Part shown: positions 17,398 to 25,624 of the stretch, piece by piece
Layout: the number at the start of each line of letters is the position of its first letter
How positions within the stretch are numbered: position 1 is the stretch's first letter
Assembly (NCBI GenBank): GCA_903875425.1
Contig: CAIQWC010000037.1
Coordinates: forward strand, 1 to 64,000
Direction of reading: 5' to 3'
Length of the DNA: 64,000 nt
Source: an uncultured Actinomycetes bacterium
GTDB lineage: Bacteria; Actinomycetota; Acidimicrobiia; Acidimicrobiales; RAAP-2
The notes under the pieces: generated by a model
Databases searched by the model: none
Told to the model about the DNA's origin: nothing
The model's input: the letters and a program-made list of their open reading frames with translations, nothing else
Position numbers and translations under genes: made by a program

Positions 17398-18693
17398 ATG
17401 CCTGCAATTTCCGAGGATCTCACTGCACGGGGTTTGGTCAACCAGGTAACCGACGATGCGCTCTTAGCCCAGCTTGATCAAGGTGGCGTCACCCTGTATG
17501 CCGGCTTTGACCCAACGGCTGACTCGCTTCATGCGGGAAACCTTCTTCAACTCTGCACCTTGCGACGTATGCAGCTCGCAGGTAACCGACCCATTGTTGT
17601 GGCTGGGGGAGCAACGGGAATGATCGGAGATCCCGGCGGGCGCAGCGACGAGCGCACCTTGCTCGACGCCGATACCCTGCACGCGAATGTGACCGCTATC
17701 GAAGGGCAGTTAAAAAAATTTCTTGATTTTGACGGACAAGCGAGCAACAGTGCGGCGCTGCTCGTGAACAACGCCGACTGGCTCAGTGCCGTGACGCTCA
17801 TTGATTTTCTTCGAGATACGGGAAAGTACTTCACGGTAAACCAGATGGTGGCCAAAGAGTCAGTAAAGTCGCGACTTGAGCGCCCTGATCAAGGAATCTC
17901 CTACACGGAGTTTTCCTACATGTTGCTCCAGGCCTATGACTTTGCCCAGCTCTACGAGCGCTACGGTTGCACCGCTCAAATCGGAGGCTCTGACCAGTGG
18001 GGAAACATCACCATGGGCGCCGAACTCGTCCGGAAACGCCATGGCGTGCAAGCCTTCGGGCTCACGACACCATTGGTGACCAATGCCGACGGCACAAAGT
18101 TTGGAAAATCAGCGGGTAACGCCGGACGCATTTGGCTCGATCGAGCCAAGACCAGCCCCTTTGGCTTCTACCAATTCTTTATCAATACTGACGATGCCAT
18201 GGTCGGTACGTACCTACGTTTCTTTAGTTTTCTTTCCCTCGATGCCATTGCCGATCTCGAAGCAGAGACTGCCGAGCAACCCCAATTGCGTTCTGCGCAA
18301 CGTGCGTTAGCGGCGGCAATGGTCGAGCTCGTTCACGGCAGTGATGATCTGCGTCGTGTGGAGCTAGCTACGGCTGCTCTCTTTGGCGGCTCACTCGCTG
18401 GGCTCGATGAAGCCACCTTGGCGGAGCTCGTCAGTGACGTGCCGTCCTCAACGAAGCCCACCTCGTGGCTTACTTCGCAACCAAGTCTGATCGATGTGTT
18501 GGTCGAGACTGAGCTCGTAGCTTCTAAGTCTGAAGCTCGGCGCACCCTTGAGCAACGTGGTGCCTTTGTTAATGACTCGATTCGAGACGGGCTCGAAGCG
18601 ACGCTGAGCAGCGAGGATCTGCTCTTTGGTCGATTCGTCGTGCTTCGAAGGGGTAAGCGTGCCTACCACGTGATCGAATGCATCGCGGCCTAG
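17398..18693 (+). CDS. tyrS: Tyrosyl-tRNA synthetase
   Basis: A class I aminoacyl-tRNA synthetase of 431 residues. It has the HIGH-type motif as LHAGN (His45), the YTEFSYMLLQAYDF and GGSDQWGN tyrosine/tRNA site segments, the KMSKS-type loop KFGKSAGN (about 234-241), and a C-terminal S4 RNA-binding domain (SKSEARRTLEQRGAFVND). The start ATG 17398 is preceded by GGGAG ten bases upstream. It is divergent from the carotenoid-oxygenase-like gene and overlaps the downstream lipoprotein gene by 16 bases, which suggests a two-gene unit. Confidence 0.97.
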   Translation: MPAISEDLTARGLVNQVTDDALLAQLDQGGVTLYAGFDPTADSLHAGNLLQLCTLRRMQLAGNRPIVVAGGATGMIGDPGGRSDERTLLDADTLHANVTAIEGQLKKFLDFDGQASNSAALLVNNADWLSAVTLIDFLRDTGKYFTVNQMVAKESVKSRLERPDQGISYTEFSYMLLQAYDFAQLYERYGCTAQIGGSDQWGNITMGAELVRKRHGVQAFGLTTPLVTNADGTKFGKSAGNAGRIWLDRAKTSPFGFYQFFINTDDAMVGTYLRFFSFLSLDAIADLEAETAEQPQLRSAQRALAAAMVELVHGSDDLRRVELATAALFGGSLAGLDEATLAELVSDVPSSTKPTSWLTSQPSLIDVLVETELVASKSEARRTLEQRGAFVNDSIRDGLEATLSSEDLLFGRFVVLRRGKRAYHVIECIAA

Positions 18694-19148
18694 TCGGCCT
18701 CATGGCTATCTCGGCCGCGCTCTTGAGTGCGTGCTCGGGGGCGGAGAATATTGGCTCGCCAGCTCAGCAATTGAGTACCTGGGTTTCTTCTACGGCCTTG
18801 GTTTCTTCGACAGCAGGGATCTTGAAGGATTTCAAGCAGGTGAATGCTGCGCTTGGCTCTAAGAAGGTCAACGCTGTTCAGACCACCTGCTCAGTGATGG
18901 CCAATGATGCTGACGCTGCCAATTCCAACTTGCCGGGCCCTAACGCTGGCGTTGCTACCTTGCTCTCTGAGGCCTACAGCCAGGTCGGCCTTGCTGCGAA
19001 CGCGTGTTTTGTAGCGCTGAGCATGCCGCCACAAGCAGCTGCTTGGCGGAGCCACCAACACCAAGCGCGGGCGCTCTTTGTCGAAGCGAGCGCCATTATT
19101 GAATCGGTAACGGGCCACAGCATCATGCCGCTGCGCCCCAAGGCTTAA
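18678..19148 (+). CDS. Small lipoprotein of unknown function
   Basis: The 156-residue product starts with a short signal peptide ending in the lipobox LLSAC (Cys19), so it should be lipidated and held on the outer face of the membrane. The rest is a small Ala/Ser-rich, probably helical domain with two further cysteines (TTCSV and NACFV) that may form a disulfide. No family recognised. It overlaps the end of tyrS by 16 bases, so it is probably translated from the tyrS mRNA. It converges with the small minus-strand gene by a 4-base overlap. Confidence 0.75.
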   Translation: MHRGLVGLMAISAALLSACSGAENIGSPAQQLSTWVSSTALVSSTAGILKDFKQVNAALGSKKVNAVQTTCSVMANDADAANSNLPGPNAGVATLLSEAYSQVGLAANACFVALSMPPQAAAWRSHQHQARALFVEASAIIESVTGHSIMPLRPKA

Positions 19149-19369
19149 GTACCCTGGGGTCGCAAATTCACCCGCAAGGTTAAGACTCCATCGTCAAGGG
19201 ATATTTCGGCGTCTCCAAGCATGGCGTAATCTTGAAAATCCAACTGGGCCTGACGGATAAATTCCTTACGGTCTGGGCCTTCGATGGGGGGCATCCCTCG
19301 GCGTTGCACGGCCTCGGCTCGCTCCCTAAATCGCTGGATCATGGCTGACGGATCAAAGTCTTCTGGCAT
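19145..19369 (-). CDS. Small conserved hypothetical protein, 74 aa
   Basis: The start ATG 19369 has a clear GGGAGG Shine-Dalgarno sequence about six bases upstream; a longer frame to 19414 lacks one. The protein begins MPEDFDPSAMIQRFRERAEAV (a helix rich in Arg and Glu), has a central REF-type helix and ends with two predicted strands (DAEISLDDGVLTLRVNL). No motif recognised and no membrane segment. Size, good ribosome binding site and codon use support a real gene. It lies between the tyrS unit and a small zinc-motif gene. Confidence 0.65.
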   Translation of the reverse strand: MPEDFDPSAMIQRFRERAEAVQRRGMPPIEGPDRKEFIRQAQLDFQDYAMLGDAEISLDDGVLTLRVNLRPQGT

Positions 19370-19530
19370 TGGTGACCTCCCTCTTTGAGATCCTAGGTTC
19401 GCAGCGCTAGTCATCGGCCCTCGTGGGCAGATAGACTGTCACTTCTCAAAGCGCCTTCGAACAAAACGGTGGCGTGGAGCGAAATGTCTGGCGCTAGTGA
19501 CGCTAGCGAGTGGGCAGTGAGGAGCTTTAG

Positions 19531-19746
19531 GTGAAAAAGGGTCGCCACCGCAGGTTTGAAGAGGCCCGGAGTTTGAAGCGCTCGTTTGGGGCAGAGCCGA
19601 AGGCCTGCGCCGAGTGTGGTGCCGAACCCGAGGATTCGCATGCATCGTGGTGCATGGCAGAAGAAGATGCGTTTGATGAAATTCTTGGCACCGTCTCGCC
19701 GGGTCGGAGCGACGAACACGACCCCCTTGACGATGAGGTTGGCTAG
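19531..19746 (+). CDS. Small protein with possible zinc-binding CxxC...C motif, 71 aa
   Basis: The product starts at GTG 19531 with GAGGAG seven bases upstream. It is basic at the N terminus (KKGRHRRFEEARSLKR) and acidic at the C terminus, with CAECGAEPEDSHASWC in the middle (Cys26, Cys29, His36 or so, Cys41), which could hold a zinc ion. No family recognised; the basic part could touch nucleic acid, but this is inference. It is convergent with the Cys-rich minus-strand gene, four bases away. Confidence 0.6.
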   Translation: MKKGRHRRFEEARSLKRSFGAEPKACAECGAEPEDSHASWCMAEEDAFDEILGTVSPGRSDEHDPLDDEVG

Positions 19747-19750
19747 GTCG

Positions 19751-20500
19751 CTACTTCGGAGCTTTGGTACGAACCACGGGGTGGGGGAGCAGTTGACCCT
19801 TTACCGTGCGTGCGGCCCGCTCGTCCATGTAGGCCAGTAGTCGTTTGTAGTTACGCTTACCAACCATTTCGATGAGTTCGTCTTTCATCGAGTCCACGAC
19901 ACGAGTCGATCCGCGGTATGCACTCGGGTCTTCTGAACACCACCAGTGGAATTCAAAACCACCGTCGCCCCAGTGCCGACGCTCCCACTGACCGATGGAT
20001 GTCGTGAGATGCTCGTCGGCTCCCTCTTCTTCATCTCGTCGAAGCGGTAACTGCCAGCAAACTTCTGGCTTCCACTTCACGAAACTCTCATCGTGATTGG
20101 CCGCCGCCACGTGGAACGCGCAACCTGACCCAAGAGCAAAGTCGGGTCGGTTTAAGAACACACAGGCATCGTCATACTGAGCGGTAACGCGATCCCCTGC
20201 CTCGTTGGTAATCACGAGGTCCTTGGGGGCGACGTCCTTAAACTGCCATTCCTCTGCCGTTAATTGCTTCGCTCGCATGAGGGTGTGCTGCTCGTCTTGC
20301 TCGTCGAGCAAGTGGGCGCCATAGGAACAGCACCCTTGAGCAAGTTCTGGGGTGGCCTCGGTCAAGACGCCTTGGCAGCCATCATTGAAGATGCAAACCC
20401 AGTTACTTTCTAGGTACGTCAGGTCAAATCGCCAGGTTCTTGCTTCCTCTTCGTCTTCGAAACTTACCCATTCATGCGCGTCGCTTGGTGCCTTAGTCAC
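19751..20500 (-). CDS. Cys-rich metal-binding-type protein (DUF3109/YkgJ-like pattern)
   Basis: This 249-residue protein has a spaced cysteine pattern: WVCIFNDGCQGV, GCCSYGAHL, DACVFLNRPDF, SGCAFHVAA, KPEVCWQLPL and WWCSEDP. The order C..C..CC..C..C..H..KPxxC..PL resembles the DUF3109/YkgJ-type zinc or iron-sulfur binding proteins. No enzyme function can be assigned. The start GTG 20500 is chosen because TATCGT lies seven bases upstream; a longer frame to 20632 would overlap the divergent NfuA-like gene. The shared 55-base divergent promoter region with the NfuA-like gene hints at, but does not prove, an iron-sulfur link. Confidence 0.65.
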   Translation of the reverse strand: MTKAPSDAHEWVSFEDEEEARTWRFDLTYLESNWVCIFNDGCQGVLTEATPELAQGCCSYGAHLLDEQDEQHTLMRAKQLTAEEWQFKDVAPKDLVITNEAGDRVTAQYDDACVFLNRPDFALGSGCAFHVAAANHDESFVKWKPEVCWQLPLRRDEEEGADEHLTTSIGQWERRHWGDGGFEFHWWCSEDPSAYRGSTRVVDSMKDELIEMVGKRNYKRLLAYMDERAARTVKGQLLPHPVVRTKAPK

Positions 20501-20507
20501 GCGGGCA

Positions 20508-20513
20508 ACGATA
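20508..20513 (-). promoter_or_regulatory. Leaderless-type -10 box of the Cys-rich gene
   Basis: On the minus strand TATCGT ends seven bases before GTG 20500. Confidence 0.45.
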
Positions 20514-20520
20514 GTGCTGC

Positions 20521-20548
20521 TTGACGGGCCAGCGGTGCACTTTAGTAT
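20521..20548 (+). promoter_or_regulatory. Promoter of the NfuA-like gene (-35 TTGACG, -10 TAGTAT)
   Basis: TTGACG at 20521-20526 and TAGTAT at 20543-20548 are 16 bases apart. The -10 ends seven bases before ATG 20556, so the transcript should be leaderless. This is the best-looking promoter of the set because both boxes are good. Confidence 0.6.
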
Positions 20549-20555
20549 GGAGGCT

Positions 20556-21209
20556 ATGACGCAGACCGTAGAACAAAGCACCCAGGTCGTTGAGGTAACT
20601 CCCGAGGCCGCCACCATCGTTATTGATGCCATTGCCGCTGAGCCAGCTTCTGAAACGCTCGCGTTGTGGCTCGAGGTTCGTGGCGTGGAGCAAACTCGCT
20701 ACCTCTACGATCTCTACTTCGCCGCATTCGCCGACGCCTCCGACACGGACGCTCGGTATGAGAGCAACGGTGTCCGCGTGGTAGTTCCCGAAGCCTCGAT
20801 TGCAAAACTCACGAATGCGCGTCTTGAATACTCAGAGGACAACGGTGGTGGCCTCGTGATGGTTAACCCCAATGCTCCGAGCGCTGCCGAAATTGCTCCC
20901 GGCGTGCCCGAGAACGTTCTGGCGCTCGGCCTTGAAACCGATTTGGCGGTTCGAGCTATTGCCATTTTGGAAGAACAAGTCAATCCGTCGATCGCGAGTC
21001 ATGGCGGCCGCGCAGATCTCGTCGCCTTCGACGTCGACGGTGGCATTGCGTATCTCGCCCTCTCGGGTGGCTGTCAGGGTTGTGCCATGTCTCGCGCCAC
21101 CCTTAGTCAAGGTATTGAAGTAGCCCTCAAAGAGGGCATGCCTGAGATCGTGGAGGTCGTAGACGTGACCGATCACGCCACGGGAGCAAATCCCTACTAC
21201 GAAGGCTGA
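20556..21209 (+). CDS. nfuA: NfuA-like iron-sulfur cluster carrier protein
   Basis: The product of 217 residues has two parts. The first (residues 1-105) looks like an A-type (HesB/IscA-like) domain without its cysteines, as in NfuA. The second is a NifU C-terminal domain with SHGGRADLVAFD and the cluster-binding GCQGCAMS (CxxC). It would carry Fe-S clusters to client enzymes in the cytoplasm. The start ATG 20556 fits the promoter seven bases upstream; ATG 20547 is in frame but lies inside the -10 box. A weak hairpin and the aroC promoter follow the stop. Confidence 0.88.
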   Translation: MTQTVEQSTQVVEVTPEAATIVIDAIAAEPASETLALWLEVRGVEQTRYLYDLYFAAFADASDTDARYESNGVRVVVPEASIAKLTNARLEYSEDNGGGLVMVNPNAPSAAEIAPGVPENVLALGLETDLAVRAIAILEEQVNPSIASHGGRADLVAFDVDGGIAYLALSGGCQGCAMSRATLSQGIEVALKEGMPEIVEVVDVTDHATGANPYYEG

Positions 21210-21218
21210 CCGAGACCG

Positions 21219-21232
21219 GGGCCTTCGGGCCC
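21219..21232 (+). terminator. Short GC hairpin with UUCG loop between nfuA-like gene and aroC
   Basis: GGGCC (21219-21223), loop TTCG, GGCCC (21228-21232). There is no following T-run. The hairpin abuts the aroC -10 box, so it may be a weak terminator or only part of the spacer. Confidence 0.3.
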
Positions 21233-21238
21233 TAACAT
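21233..21238 (+). promoter_or_regulatory. Leaderless-type -10 box of the aroC operon
   Basis: TAACAT ends six bases before GTG 21245. No good -35 at the usual distance. Confidence 0.45.
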
Positions 21239-21244
21239 GGGAAG

Positions 21245-22435
21245 GTGCTTCGCTTCTTAACCGCAGGAGAATCCCACGGACAAGCCCTTGTCGTGACTAT
21301 CGAAGGTCTGCCTGCTGGCTTGGCCATTACCCACGATGACCTCCAGCGCGATCTCGCGAGACGACGCCTCGGTTTCGGCCGCGGACCGCGCATGCGTTTT
21401 GAGGCTGACGAGCTTGTCTTGCTCACCGGCATTCGTCATGGCCGAACCCTTGGATCACCGGTGGCGATCGAAATTAAGAACTCCGAGTGGCCAAAGTGGA
21501 CCGAAGAGATGGACCCCGCCCCGGGAGCTCCCTCGAAGCTACTGTCGACGCCGCGACCGGGTCACGCTGATCTGACGGGGATGCAGAAGTACGGATTCGA
21601 TGATGCCCGAGATGTTCTTGAGCGTGCGTCAGCTCGCGAAACTGCTGCTCGTGTCGTGGCCGGAGTACTCGCGAAGGCATTGCTCGCTGAACTGGGCACT
21701 TCGATCCTGAGCCATACGGTCGCTCTTGGAGGGGTCGAGACCCCGGAACTGCATCGACCTAAACCTCATGACCTCGATGCCGTCGACGAGAATGAAGTTC
21801 GTTGTTTCGATGCGGAGACGTCGGTGAAGATGATCGCCGCGATCAAGGCAGCCGCCAAGGAGGGTGATTCCTTGGGTGGTATTGCTGAGGTGCTGGCCTA
21901 TGGCGTACCGCTGGGTCTTGGTAGTCATGTTCACTGGGACCGCAAGATCGACGGCCTCATTGCGCAAGCCATCATGAGCATTCAAGCCGTCAAAGGCGTC
22001 GAATTCGGTTCGGCGTTTCGCCAAGCTGGCCAACGCGGTTCGGAAGCGCATGACGCTGTTCACTATGACGCCAGCCCTGATGCCGAATCCGGTGGTTTCG
22101 TAAGAGAGACCGCTCGAGCGGGGGGAATCGAAGGCGGCATGACGACGGGTGGTTTGGTGGTCGCCAGAGCGGCCATGAAGCCCTTAGCCACGTTGAATCG
22201 CCCCACCTTAGAAACGGTTGATGTAGTCACGAAAGAGTCGACGGTCTCGTTCAAAGAACGAACGGACGTCACGGCGGTACCCGCCATGGGCGTCGTGGTC
22301 GAAGCAATGCTGGCCATCGTGTTGGCCACCGAAGCGCAACGCAAGTTTGGTGGAGACTCCGTCGCTGAGTTCAAGCGAAATCACGCGTCATTCATGGCGC
22401 ACCTGGGGGAGACACCCTCGGCCGCACGGCCGTGA
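21245..22435 (+). CDS. aroC: Chorismate synthase
   Basis: This enzyme makes chorismate from 5-enolpyruvylshikimate-3-phosphate using reduced FMN. The 396-residue product has the family signatures GESHGQALVVTIEGLPAG at the N terminus, RPGHADLTGMQKYG, ASARETAARVV and the C-terminal DVTAVPAMGVVVEAM. The start is GTG 21245, six bases after a TAACAT box and without a Shine-Dalgarno sequence. It is the first gene of aroC-aroK-aroB-aroQ-pepQ-efp-nusB, with a 4-base GTGA overlap to aroK. The chorismate made here is also the entry point to the menaquinone genes upstream. Confidence 0.97.
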   Translation: MLRFLTAGESHGQALVVTIEGLPAGLAITHDDLQRDLARRRLGFGRGPRMRFEADELVLLTGIRHGRTLGSPVAIEIKNSEWPKWTEEMDPAPGAPSKLLSTPRPGHADLTGMQKYGFDDARDVLERASARETAARVVAGVLAKALLAELGTSILSHTVALGGVETPELHRPKPHDLDAVDENEVRCFDAETSVKMIAAIKAAAKEGDSLGGIAEVLAYGVPLGLGSHVHWDRKIDGLIAQAIMSIQAVKGVEFGSAFRQAGQRGSEAHDAVHYDASPDAESGGFVRETARAGGIEGGMTTGGLVVARAAMKPLATLNRPTLETVDVVTKESTVSFKERTDVTAVPAMGVVVEAMLAIVLATEAQRKFGGDSVAEFKRNHASFMAHLGETPSAARP

Positions 22436-22971
22436 GCAACACTACCCACGTCGTGCTCGTAGGCCTCATGGGCGCCGGGAAGAGCACCGTAGGGTCAGCA
22501 GTTGCTCGAACACTGGGCTGGCACTTTGCCGACACCGATCAGGTGGTGGCGTCTCTGGCTGGCAAGAGCGTGGCAGAAATCTTTGACCACGATGGTGAAG
22601 CTGCCTTTCGTTTAGCTGAGTTGGCCGCTCTCGATGCCCTCCTTGATGAACCATCGCCTCGCGTGATTGCGACCGGCGGAGGAGCTGTCACCACCGAAGA
22701 GGCTCGAAAGCGCCTTATCGAGAGTGGCGAGCACGTACTCACGATCTGGCTCGATGTCAGCCCCAGCACCGCGGTATCGCGAATCAGTGACCCGTCGACC
22801 AGGCCCTTGCTCGAGGGAAATCCCGTAGGTCGACTTCAGGTCATCGCGTCCGAGCGGCATCAGTGGTACGAATTAGTTTCTGACGTTCACATTGATGTGA
22901 ATCAAAAATCTGTTTCGCAAGCCATCGAAGCAGTGCTCGAAGCAGTAGGAGGTGCCGCGTCGTGGACGTAA
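22432..22971 (+). CDS. aroK: Shikimate kinase
   Basis: This enzyme phosphorylates shikimate with ATP. The product is 179 residues, typical for AroK. It has the Walker A motif GLMGAGKST (residues 11-19), the shikimate-binding DTD in FADTDQVV, the FRLAEL segment, GGGAVT, and the lid RPLLEGN. The start GTG overlaps the aroC stop (GTGA). The stop overlaps an ATG inside aroB (TAATG), so translation of the operon is coupled. Confidence 0.96.
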   Translation: MSNTTHVVLVGLMGAGKSTVGSAVARTLGWHFADTDQVVASLAGKSVAEIFDHDGEAAFRLAELAALDALLDEPSPRVIATGGGAVTTEEARKRLIESGEHVLTIWLDVSPSTAVSRISDPSTRPLLEGNPVGRLQVIASERHQWYELVSDVHIDVNQKSVSQAIEAVLEAVGGAASWT

Positions 22972-24038
22972 TGGTGAATGTGACACCGACGCCCTATGAC
23001 GTGGTTATTGGGCCTGGGACCAGACGCGAACTTGATGAACGAGTTACGAACCTGCTGCCTGACGCTCGCCGAGCCGTAGTGGTCACGCAAGCCGCCGTTG
23101 CAAAGCAAGCCTGGTTCGCAGCACTGACCCTTTCGATTCCCTACGAGATAGTGCTCATCGGTGATGGCGAAGACGCAAAGAATTTCTCCACGATAGAAAC
23201 GCTCTGTCGTGCATTTGTCGAGATGGGACTGTCCCGCGGTGACGTCGTGGTCGCTGTCGGCGGAGGACTCGTGAGTGATGTCGTTGGTTTTGCTGCGGCG
23301 ATTTACCATCGAGGCGTTGCGTCGGTAACGCTTTCGACGACGCTGCTGGGCCAGATTGACGCAGCCATTGGAGGCAAGACGGGAATCAACCTGCCTGAGG
23401 GCAAGAATCTCGTGGGCACCTTCACACAACCCTTGCTGGTGATCTGTGACACCGAGACGCTAAGCACGCTTGATGAAGCGGCATGGCGATGCGGTAGAGG
23501 TGAGATGGCTAAGTACGCGTTCCTTGGCGATGCCAAACCTTCTACCGACATTTTGGGCGAGGCGCTCGAGGAGCAGGTATTTCGTTGTGTGGCGATTAAG
23601 GCTGAGGTTGTGGCGAGCGATGAGCGCGAGTCAGGCCACCGAATGGTGCTCAACTACGGCCATACCCTCGGCCATGCCATCGAGGCGGTCGGTTTAGACC
23701 TCAGGGCACAGGGTTCACTTGCGCCGGTTACCACCATGCAGCACGGGGAAGCGGTTGCGGTGGGGCTGGCCTTTGCCGCACGGCTTGCGCGGCGCATGGG
23801 TCGCATTGACGACGCTCGCGTCGTCCTCCACGAGGAGATTTTGGAGGGTTTTGGTCTCAGCGGTGCACTCCCGGGTGATCTTTCTGCCGCAGCGCTCCTT
23901 GACGCAATGAGTAGAGACAAGAAGGCTCACCATGACCTCACCTTTGTTCTCGATGGGCCCAACGGGGTTGAACCCGTCCGCGGCGTCGACCCGGCGATCG
24001 TTCTCGCTACGCTGATGGATATGGGAGCCAAGCCGTGA
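22962..24038 (+). CDS. aroB: 3-Dehydroquinate synthase
   Basis: AroB converts DAHP to 3-dehydroquinate in an NAD- and zinc-dependent reaction. The product is 358 residues with GGGLVSDVVGFAAAIYHRG (NAD site), the TTLLGQIDAAIGGKTGINLP signature in two adjacent parts, and the metal ligands in GHTLGHAIEA and MQHGEAVAVG. The start GTG 22962 sits ten bases after GGAGG (22947-22951); ATG 22971, which overlaps the aroK stop, is an alternative. It overlaps aroK by ten bases and aroQ by four. Confidence 0.96.
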   Translation: MDVMVNVTPTPYDVVIGPGTRRELDERVTNLLPDARRAVVVTQAAVAKQAWFAALTLSIPYEIVLIGDGEDAKNFSTIETLCRAFVEMGLSRGDVVVAVGGGLVSDVVGFAAAIYHRGVASVTLSTTLLGQIDAAIGGKTGINLPEGKNLVGTFTQPLLVICDTETLSTLDEAAWRCGRGEMAKYAFLGDAKPSTDILGEALEEQVFRCVAIKAEVVASDERESGHRMVLNYGHTLGHAIEAVGLDLRAQGSLAPVTTMQHGEAVAVGLAFAARLARRMGRIDDARVVLHEEILEGFGLSGALPGDLSAAALLDAMSRDKKAHHDLTFVLDGPNGVEPVRGVDPAIVLATLMDMGAKP

Positions 24039-24484
24039 GCGCAACAATTCTTCTCCTCTCAGGGCCCAATCTCAATTTGCTTGGTGAGCGCGAACCCGAT
24101 ATCTACGGCACCGAGAGCCTTGCGGACCATGTTGCAACCGCTTTGGCGGAGGCGGGCCGCCACGGCTTAGGCCTCGAAGCGTTCCAGTCCAACTATGAAG
24201 GTGAACTTATCGAGGCAATTCACGCGGCGCGCGGTAACCACGATGCCATCATCATTAACGCGGGGGCATTTAGCCATACCTCGTGGGCAATCCACGATGC
24301 CTTGGCAGCGTTCGAGGGGAAGGTGGTGGAGCTGCACCTTTCGAATCCCGCAGCTCGTGAACCCTTCCGACATACCTCGGTGATCGCTCCCGTAGCCGAC
24401 GGCGCCATTGTTGGCTTTGGCGGGCTGGGCTACGCCCTCGCCGTCGATGCCGCTGCTCGGCTCCTGACGTCATCGAAGCACTAA
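24035..24484 (+). CDS. aroQ: 3-Dehydroquinate dehydratase, type II
   Basis: The product of 149 residues has type II features: LLSGPNLNLLGEREPDIYG at the N terminus (catalytic Tyr), the FQSNYEGELIE helix, NAGAFSHTSWAIHDAL, and VVELHLSNPAAREPFRHTS with the catalytic His region. It forms a dodecamer in other bacteria. The start is GTG overlapping the aroB stop (GTGA). aroE and aroA are not in this window. Confidence 0.96.
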   Translation: MSATILLLSGPNLNLLGEREPDIYGTESLADHVATALAEAGRHGLGLEAFQSNYEGELIEAIHAARGNHDAIIINAGAFSHTSWAIHDALAAFEGKVVELHLSNPAAREPFRHTSVIAPVADGAIVGFGGLGYALAVDAAARLLTSSKH

Positions 24485-24508
24485 AGACTCAAAAGGTAGG
24501 AAGCAGCT

Positions 24509-25624
24509 ATGACTCAACTACGCCCCCTAGCCATCGCACCGCGCCTTGAGCGCCTTCGAAGTCGATTCGAGGAGGCGGGCATTGATGCGCTCTTGGTCAC
24601 CAATCTTGTGAACGTTCGCTATCTGACTGGATTTACTGGTTCGGCGGGAACATTGTTGGTAACCCTCGATGCGGCCATACTCGCTACCGATGGGCGCTAC
24701 CGCACGCAATCGGCGGAGCAAGTTGCTCAAGCAGGCTTGGCCGATGTGGTCACGATTGTGATTGGTGGCCAAGGCGAACAGCGAGACGCGCTCGTCGAAG
24801 GCGCACGCCTCGCGGCTCGGGTGGGTCTAGAAGCCACGGCCCTGAGCTGGGCGGAGGCCACTCGCTGGGAAGAACTCCTAGCGCGCACGCCTATCGCCTG
24901 TGTTGATCTGGTTGAAGTACTTCGAGAAATCAAAGACGCGGGCGAAATTGATCGTATGCGCAAAGCTGCGAGCATCGCGGACGCCGCCCTCGAAGCCGTG
25001 GTGCCGATGTTGGCTGCTACGGGTACGACACCGGTTACCGAAGCGGCCTTTGCGCTGGCCTTGGATACGGCGATGCGCCGGCTCGGTGCCGAAGCCTTGG
25101 CCTTTGAGACCATTGTGGCGGCGGGGGAGAATTCAGCCAAGCCTCACCACCACCCCACCGATCGGATTATCAGCCCAGGGGAACCCGTCATCATTGACTT
25201 TGGCGCCATGTATGAGGGCTACCGCTCGGACATGACCCGGACCTTGGTGGCCGGAACAGAGCCCAATGAAGCGGTTCAAGCCATGCTGGATCTGATCAAA
25301 GCAAGCCAGGCCGCTGGCGTTGCGGCCGTAAGACCAGGGGTTAGCGCGGGCAGCATCGACGACGTGTGCCGAAGCATTATCGCCGACGCGGGCATGGCGG
25401 AGCGCTTTGAGCACTCTACGGGCCATGGCGTAGGCCTCGACATTCACGAGGCCCCGTGGGTGGCTGCCAAGGCGGAGACTATCTTAGAAGCTGGAACCAT
25501 CATCACGGTAGAACCGGGTGTCTACGTCGCCGGGGTCGGTGGCGTACGCATCGAAGACACCTTGGTGGTCACCAAAGACGGAGCCGAAGCGCTGACACAA
25601 TTTACGAAGGACGTTGCTGCCTGA
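24509..25624 (+). CDS. pepQ: Xaa-Pro aminopeptidase (creatinase-fold M24 peptidase)
   Basis: This 371-residue peptidase removes residues next to proline in the cytoplasm. The N-terminal creatinase domain holds NVRYLTGFTGSAGTLLV. The catalytic pita-bread domain has all five metal ligands: the Asp pair in IDFGAMYEGYRSDMTRT, His in STGHGVGLDIHEAP, Glu in VEPGVYV and Glu in VRIEDTL. The start ATG 24509 has a GGTAGGAAG ribosome binding site. The stop overlaps the efp start (TGATG). This peptidase commonly lies between aroQ and efp in actinobacteria. Confidence 0.93.
   Translation: MTQLRPLAIAPRLERLRSRFEEAGIDALLVTNLVNVRYLTGFTGSAGTLLVTLDAAILATDGRYRTQSAEQVAQAGLADVVTIVIGGQGEQRDALVEGARLAARVGLEATALSWAEATRWEELLARTPIACVDLVEVLREIKDAGEIDRMRKAASIADAALEAVVPMLAATGTTPVTEAAFALALDTAMRRLGAEALAFETIVAAGENSAKPHHHPTDRIISPGEPVIIDFGAMYEGYRSDMTRTLVAGTEPNEAVQAMLDLIKASQAAGVAAVRPGVSAGSIDDVCRSIIADAGMAERFEHSTGHGVGLDIHEAPWVAAKAETILEAGTIITVEPGVYVAGVGGVRIEDTLVVTKDGAEALTQFTKDVAA

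Noticed and set aside
20352-20555. Long N-terminal extension of the NfuA-like protein
   Set aside because: The extension is antisense to the Cys-rich gene and includes the promoter; similarity to NfuA starts at ATG 20556.
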